This document shows, piece after piece, positions 58,498-64,000 of a stretch of DNA of 64,000 nt; the first letter of the stretch is position 1; every line of letters begins with the position of its first letter. Origin of the DNA: Isoetes taiwanensis (Eukaryota; Streptophyta; Lycopodiopsida; Isoetales; Isoetaceae). The position numbers were made by a program, and so were the translations under genes. The notes below the pieces were generated by a model, which saw only the letters and a list, made by a program, of their open reading frames with translations, was not told the DNA's origin and ran no database searches. The DNA is taken from the NCBI GenBank assembly GCA_021234155.1, contig JAJEKV010000023.1, forward strand, positions 11,544,680 to 11,608,679. The letters run 5' to 3'.

Positions 58498-58760
58498 AAT
58501 AGAATAGAATAGAATAGAATAGAATAGAATAGAATAGAATAGATTTTTTAGCGTCCACAGAGACCAATTGGCCTATGGGACCCAAACAAAAAAAAGAGAG
58601 CAAAGAAGCGTATTATTGATGAGATTAAAAACCCCGCCAAAAGGTTTCGAGGGAAAAACCTTAGCAAATAATAAGTATCTTTGTACGCATGTACAATTGT
58701 ATAGGACTGTTCAATATCGTCCCGGAGGACACAACTGAGTCCGTGCATCCATAACCTCCT
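58498..58760 (-). mobile_element. Non-LTR retroposon 3' end, copy 3
   Basis: Duplicate of 49,889-50,150, including the eight-unit (AATAG) tract. The hairpin region is corrupted relative to copy 2 (CAGCA read as CAAAGA; GCTGG as CTTTG), again at CHG sites. Confidence 0.7.
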
Positions 58761-58899
58761 GGAGGTATGACCCCAACAAACCCACTGATGCCGTAGTCAA
58801 TAACTGATGCAACGGCTGGCCGAATCTGCTACAAACCGGTTGTTCTTTTAATTGTAAATTTCATACTATTGTAATATGCTCTTTCATTGTCTTGGTAGA

Positions 58900-59220
58900 G
58901 CATGCTCGCAATGAAATTTTAACCATTGATTCGTATTGAGATTAATTTGTATTGAATTTTTTAAGCATTGATTTGTATTGAAATTTTAATCATTGTTTTT
59001 ATTGAGATTAAAATTGAATTGTGTGTGAATTGAAATTGAAACAAAAGTGTGTTTGAATTGAAATTGTGTATGAATTGGACTTGTAACATTCATACATAAC
59101 AGATTGAACATGATATCAAACATGATATTGAACAGATTCATAATAGATTGAACATGCTATCTAACATTCCTAACAGATTGAACATGAACACATTCAGAAC
59201 AAATTGAACCCGATATCAAG
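58900..59220. repeat. Low-complexity tandem repeats, copy 2
   Basis: Duplicate of 50,290-50,600. Confidence 0.65.
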
Positions 59221-59261
59221 TCCTACAAAATTTACAAAACAGATGTCACATTCACGAAAAA

Positions 59262-61532
59262 TAGTGTTTCACAAAATCTCGCATCTAAGGGGATTGGTGC
59301 GAGACTAGTCTTGAAACAGAAAGCAATATTAGTCAGTATTGGTTCATCACTTAAAATTACATTTGCAACTTCTTATGCAGCTTCTTCTCCAACCACTTTT
59401 CCATGGCAACATCATCCTCCATGGTTCTGTCTGAGCTTTGTGGAGACAATAGTGCTTTCCTCTGTGATGGAGAAAGTATGTCACATACTGGTGAGATCAC
59501 CACTGTGCTCAATTCTCGACCTGCAAACCCAAACAAGTAAATACAAAATTATTTTTGCAAGCAAATTGTGCAAGCTAACACTTACAAGTGCTCAAGGTAG
59601 TTGGAATTCACTCAGACTCATCCACTGCAACTAGAACTTGAGGATCTGCATGATACAACTTAGGCTAGTCTATAAATAAAACTCCTTACACATGTGCTGA
59701 AAAGGCGCTTACCTTTTTTAAGTGGAGTGTTCATTGGAGATAAACCTTTGTCTGAAACCTCAGTCTCCACAACACCTTCCTGTCCAACCTCATTAACTAC
59801 TTTTGAAATTTTTTCTGCATCAAAAAAGTTGTTGTAAGTTATATACACATCAGTGAATGTTATGCTCAAATGTTGCTTACCTTTCATTTTTGGAGACAAA
59901 TTATGCACTGCAAAACAATGCTGGACAATGTTATCTATAACATCATCACAGGTATTGTCTGCAGCAAAAAAATCTTAAGTAAGATAGTACATCTCATATC
60001 TCAATGTTAAATTAATTACCTACTGATTTAGTAGCTATCTGAGGACTCTCTTCATGAGTTAAGTGTGAAAACTTCATTATCTTATCTATATCAACTGGAT
60101 CTGCAAGGAATAAATAAACTTGAAGCAACTAAATCAATTGAGAAAATACTGATAAATACCTTTGTCTATTGGTTTTTGACCACATGACTTAGTAGCACTC
60201 CTTGTTATTCTTTTCTTTGCCATTTTGACAGGCTGAAAGTCTGTGCTTGATGGATCATTGAACAAAGAGGTGTTGGAGCTGGTTTCTTCTCTGAATCTCT
60301 TCTTAGGTGTCACCTCCTTCTTATCACTCTTGACCTTGCTGCTTTTTCCAATTCTTCTGCTTCAATTTCTTCACTTGCTTCTTCATCATCTGAATCTGGT
60401 GGTTTGAGTTCCTTGAAACCAAGTTCGTCCAAAATACTTGGAGGAACCTCAACATCACAACCAGATACAATGCAATGCATGCTTTCCAGCACAACACTGA
60501 AGCATATAACATGGTAGATGTGACCACATGATTTAAGTTTAACATGCAATTCATATTCTTCTGAAAACAGAAGGCCACAACCCTCACATGTGGTTGCCCC
60601 TTTGAACGTTGGGAAATTATAAGTTCCCATTCCCAGTATTTGATGCAAATGTGCAACATGCTTGCACTTGGCATGCCAATACTTCATATTACTTTCATAA
60701 CTATCAATATCAGATTTAAAAATAGAAATTTCTTTCTTTAGTTCCTACAAACCTGATGTGTTCACCTTAAACATCTGCTTGTCTAGAAAAGCTTGCAGAG
60801 CTTGCTCATCCCTTTGCAATTCTTGTATTGCCACTCCTTCATCAGGATTAAATAGCTGCAATTCCATCCACATTTGCCTCTTCTCCTTTATCTCTTCTTC
60901 AAGATCCTTGAAGTTTGCATTCGAGTTACTGATGGAACCTTCCATTCTCAACAGGCCGGCCTGTTTCTGCACCATTTCTTTCCTACTATCCTCATACATG
61001 AAAAAAAGTGACCTTATGTAATTCAGCAATGCAGTAGTGTTCTTCTCGAAAGCATTCACATGCTCTTTGTTCAGCTGAACTTGGTCAATCCTATAAGCAT
61101 CTGCTGCTAAACTCACCCAATTAACCTTAAAATCATCAGGATTCTGCAATGCCTTTGCAGTATGTGACCAGGCAAAAGCCCTTGCAAAAGGGTTCTCAAT
61201 TCATTATTTGGAAGCAATTTTTGATAAACTCTCGCTATCAAATCAGTGAGTGTTGTCTTGAACTGGGGCTTAATTAACTTGACGTGTATCTTGCTGGTCT
61301 TGGGCATATGTTTTTCCCAAACCTGCAAAAAATCAGCACTTGGAACATCTGCCCACTTGATACTTCTTGCATTCTTTCCCTCCATCGAAAGTTTCCAATT
61401 TCTTGCAAATTCAATGGGCGTTCTTGCAAAACGTAACTCCTGCAAAACCGAGTTCTTAGCCTAGTCCCTTAAAAATAAATTAGAAATGCAAGAGGGAACT
61501 TATACCTCGTCGGAATTGGGTTTGGTTGCCAT
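59262..61532 (-). CDS. Coiled-coil protein with RING-like zinc motif (element gene)
   Basis: Minus-strand, multi-exon. Exon 1 (61,532-61,506) reads MATKPNSDE with a GTATAA donor. Exon 2 starts at 61,439 after a TTTTGCAG acceptor and reads ELRFARTPIEFARNWKLSME.., IKWADVPSADFLQVWEKHMP.. A frameshift near 61,195 is followed by FARAFAWSHTAKALQNPDDF.. and a long coiled coil (FEKNTTALLNYIRSLFFMYE, FKDLEEEIKEKRQMW, to 60,745). A zinc block at 60,600-60,430 has CEGCGLLF, then SCGHIYHVICF, then HCIVSGCDVEVPP, an approximate C..C/C.H..H..C/C..C RING-type spacing. It continues as an acidic tail (PPDSDDEEASEEIEAEELEK) and small exons to about 59,300. A diverged homologue sits at 30.5-31.7 kb, also beside transposase sequence, so it is probably an element accessory gene. 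Ubiquitin-ligase function is only a possibility. Confidence 0.6.
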
Positions 61533-61539
61533 GCTTCAA

Positions 61540-62536
61540 GTTATGGTAATATAGATAAAAAAAACAGAGTTTTTTTTAACTCAAAACATGAATTATCTCC
61601 ATATTAATTCAAGATGCTGCACTAATGGGCCGGACGATCCAGGAAATGATGAATTTCAGCAACCCGAGGAAAATTCATCAGTAATTCATCAAATGCAGAG
61701 ATTCATCAGTGTAGCAAATTTGCGCCCAAAAGCTTTTCTGAATGGTGGCCTTCTCCGACCGTCACTATCCTTCAACTTTATGACTGGTGGCTCGACAAAT
61801 TGCTGCCCGTCACGGAAAGTCCGTGTAAAAAAAATGGAAAGAAACTGCTAAAAAACTGGTTGACGGGCGGAAAATGACACATATCAAGCATAAATAGACC
61901 ATATAGTACTAATTTTTTGGAGGCCTTGTGTATTGGATATAACAATCTATAAGACTTAGAAGTCATAAGAATCTTACGCTTGGATTGAAATAAAATATGT
62001 GCAATTATTGTTAGAGAAGTTGTTGAAAGCCGCTACAAAATAGACCAAGCGCCTGATGGATTCCTTAAGCAATAAAGTAACTTGACCTGTCATTATATAC
62101 AATTCCCTGAATTTTCCAAACTGAAGACTATGAATGAAGGCCCTAACTGTTTTCGAAGGCTCACTTGGCAAATTTATTTTGGATTAAAGAGAAAAAATTT
62201 GCTGGAGCAAGAAATAATTATTTCTAAGCTGCCATCATTTAAAGAAGAACAAATTTTCATTGTTGTTTACTATGATAATGGTTCTTTTGCTTCTAGATCA
62301 ATGTTTATGTAATGTATGCCATTCAACAATATAAACGATATTGTGATGCTTCTAACACCTAAATAAATAGTATAAGTCATAATAATAAATAGTATAACGC
62401 CATAATAAGATCCTTCAAAATTAAAATATATAACAATAATAATAATAACAATAACAGTAACAATAACAATAATATGAATGCGTTTTTTGGAGAAAAATGA
62501 GCGCATCCTTCTCGTGCCTCAGACCCGAGCCGATGG
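61540..62536. other. Spacer; AAT/AAC-rich simple repeat
   Basis: No gene recognised. AATAAT/AACAAT-type simple repeats occupy about 62,375-62,475. The short plus-strand ORFs at 61,588 and 62,082 have no motif. Confidence 0.45.
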
Positions 62537-62935
62537 ATGAGGCTTTGCTCGAAGCTTGTTCTCCAGGGGCTGGGTTATGTCATTCCTCCCGGGGCCATGA
62601 GAGCACCCTTCGAGGCCATCGAGGATTTGATTGAATTAGCTAGTAATAATCAGTCTAGAATAGATTTCTGTAGAGCAGATTTTGAGTTCTTTAACAAGTT
62701 TTTTCTTTGCATACTTTGCTTCGACAGAGTCGTCTCCCTCAGAGTCTCTGCTCATAACTCTCAGCCTTATCTGGCTTTGGGCAACAGATTCGAGAGAAAT
62801 ATCTTTCTTCTAGAGGTCCCTATAGAATTCGGAATTGAACCTATCCACCACTGGGCAGATTTCTTTGATCTTCAGCCAGCAGAAGTCTTTGGGGACCTTG
62901 GCGTTGTGGTTTGGAGGTTTGGGGTGGCCAATTGA
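62537..62935 (+). CDS. Unrecognised ORF (132 aa)
   Basis: Starts MRLCSKLVLQGLGYVIPPGA and includes FEAIEDLIELASNNQSRIDF and a C-terminal aromatic stretch (HHWADFFDLQPAEVFGDLGV). The composition is globular, but I recognise no family. It lies 0.3 kb upstream of the next ORF on the same strand and may belong to the same gene or repeat. Confidence 0.3.
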   Translation: MRLCSKLVLQGLGYVIPPGAMRAPFEAIEDLIELASNNQSRIDFCRADFEFFNKFFLCILCFDRVVSLRVSAHNSQPYLALGNRFERNIFLLEVPIEFGIEPIHHWADFFDLQPAEVFGDLGVVVWRFGVAN

Positions 62936-63246
62936 TTTTGTCGGCAGATTGGCTCTCTTTCTTTCTTTCTCTGGTTTCTCCGGTTTGCTATTTCTCTGAC
63001 GGTTGATGGGACCCTCTTCCCCTGTTAGATCCTCGCAGATGGTTCAGGGTACGAGCAGCAGTCTTTCTTGATTATAATGGCAGCTTTCCTCTTTTTTATC
63101 AATCAGTTTCTTTCCCTTGTCCTTTTTCCCCCTTTCTGATCTTCCGCCCCTTTTGCATTTCTTTTCCCTCTTTCTTTCGATTTTCTTCTCAGTTCGCCTT
63201 TGTTTCTCCTTTTTCTGTCGACCGTTTCCCCTTTCTTTGTTGCATT

Positions 63247-64000
63247 ATGAGAACCAAAAGCTTGACGAGTAAACCGGCGGTTGGAGGACCTTCGTCCTCA
63301 ACAAGAGTGCCTTACGAGTACAAGGATACTGATCCAATTTTGATTATCCAAAGTTGGGATCAGATTTTTGTTCTGGATGACAAGAAAGATCAAACATGGA
63401 TCAAGATGAAAGAATTAAAGGCTGCCTTTGATATAATCAGGGAACAACAAGAAGTTGCAGCAGAATGCTTGGGAGTACAGAAGGAAGGGAAGATCTTGGT
63501 GTGCAAACTCGAAATGCAGAGGCTAGAGAACCAATATAAAGAAGGCAAAGCTAATGACCGGGACCTAGCTTGGTAGATGCTTCAGAAGATTCAGGAAATG
63601 GACATTCTTCTATACCAACTCATCAGAGTGAAGACGGGACATTCAAAAGAGGATTGTTGCAGCCTCAAAAACCAATTTTTTAGAAGATCTATGACGGAAA
63701 TGCTGCAGGCAACAAAAGGTTTAGTTGAAGAACTCGAGGATCTTGGGTGGAAATCCAAAGCCTCTTTCTAGTTGGTTAAAATTTGGGAGGAAGCCGACGA
63801 TCGTGTTATTGAGAACTTCCGGAAAGGTTTCAAAAATAGACTCCCCTTTTTTGCCGCTGAAACTCTGAAGGAAGTGGAGATGGATTACAAGACCTACCAA
63901 CTCCCGCTAGAGACACCTACCAATTGCAAAATTGCTGACAGTAATGGCTATTTTCACCCGACCGACTGTGCTAATTGTGAATGCCAAAATTGTACCAGCA
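63247..64000 (+). pseudogene. Unrecognised ORF with two in-frame TAG codons, runs off the window
   Basis: One frame stays open for 251 codons to the window edge except for TAG at 63,574-63,576 and 63,769-63,771. The N-terminus reads MRTKSLTSKPAVGGPSSSTR. The middle is a helical, charged region (KMKELKAAFDIIREQQEVAA, LEMQRLENQYKEGKANDRDL; MTEMLQATKGLVEELEDLGW). The end is Cys-rich (TNCKIADSNGYFHPTDCANC, ECQNC), possibly a zinc-binding module. No family recognised. Both stops are single C-to-T changes away from CAG, compatible with deamination of methylated CHG cytosines. It could be a repeat-encoded (gag-like) protein. Confidence 0.35.

Larger units (their letters stand above)
51701..60310. 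repeat. Tandem duplication, unit 2 (8.6 kb)
   Basis: Direct repeat of unit 1 in the same order and orientation, shorter by about 4.62 kb. Two internal segments are missing, about 0.55 kb after the protease Cys block and about 4.07 kb at 53,950. It ends at 60,310, within the RING-like gene, where single-copy sequence resumes (CACCTCCTTCTTATC). Confidence 0.9.

Overview
The window is nuclear DNA of a land plant. Intron-bearing fragments of two conserved plant genes (a UXT-type prefoldin subunit and a PPR protein of the Arabidopsis At3g59040 type) sit in a sea of decayed transposable elements. There is no bacterial or organellar gene order, and base composition is AT-rich. Several element families (a DUF7869-like protein and a transposase with DFAENY / WSDGC / HGKG motifs) recall, from memory, proteins common in seedless plants and invertebrates. 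A fern, lycophyte, bryophyte or gymnosperm is therefore my guess, with low confidence in the exact lineage.

Layout. 1-5 kb: no recognisable gene. 5.1-5.9 kb: LINE reverse transcriptase relic (-). 6.6-8.65 kb: DUF7869-like transposon protein relic (-). 9.64-10.18 kb: ten near-copies of a 14-bp palindrome. 10.15-11.6 kb: an old N-terminal relic of the DFAENY/WSDGC transposase family (-). 13-14.2 kb: palindromic tandem repeats and a non-LTR retroposon end. 17.9-19.1 kb: PIF/Harbinger transposase pseudogene (-). 19.4-22.5 kb: Ty3/Gypsy relic (-). 23.1-23.35 kb: another small transposase relic (+). 24.0-26.8 kb: partial UXT gene and partial PPR gene, both (+). 27.3-27.9 kb: an unrecognised 198-aa ORF. 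28.6-40.2 kb: plus-strand transposon cluster holding a transposase C-terminus, a coiled-coil/RING-like protein, a C48 (Ulp1-like) protease and an unknown acidic protein, with 5 kb of repeats nested in it. 38.5-60.3 kb: a tandem duplication (units 38,472-51,700 and 51,701-60,310), each unit carrying the unknown protein, the near-complete transposase (-), a retroposon end and 3' exons of the RING-like gene. 59.3-61.5 kb: the complete RING-like gene (-). 62.5-64 kb: unrecognised ORFs, one interrupted by two amber codons.

Main interpretation. The right half is dominated by one multi-gene DNA-transposon-like system. It combines a putative DDE/RNase-H-fold transposase, a coiled-coil protein with a RING-like zinc motif, and a Ulp1-type cysteine protease. 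Members or relics of the transposase occur at six places in the window. The two duplicated transposase copies differ mostly at CAG/CTG trinucleotides. That pattern looks like base-calling error at CHG-methylated cytosines in a long-read assembly, so many frameshifts in this half may not be real mutations. The duplication itself could be real or a false (haplotypic) duplication.
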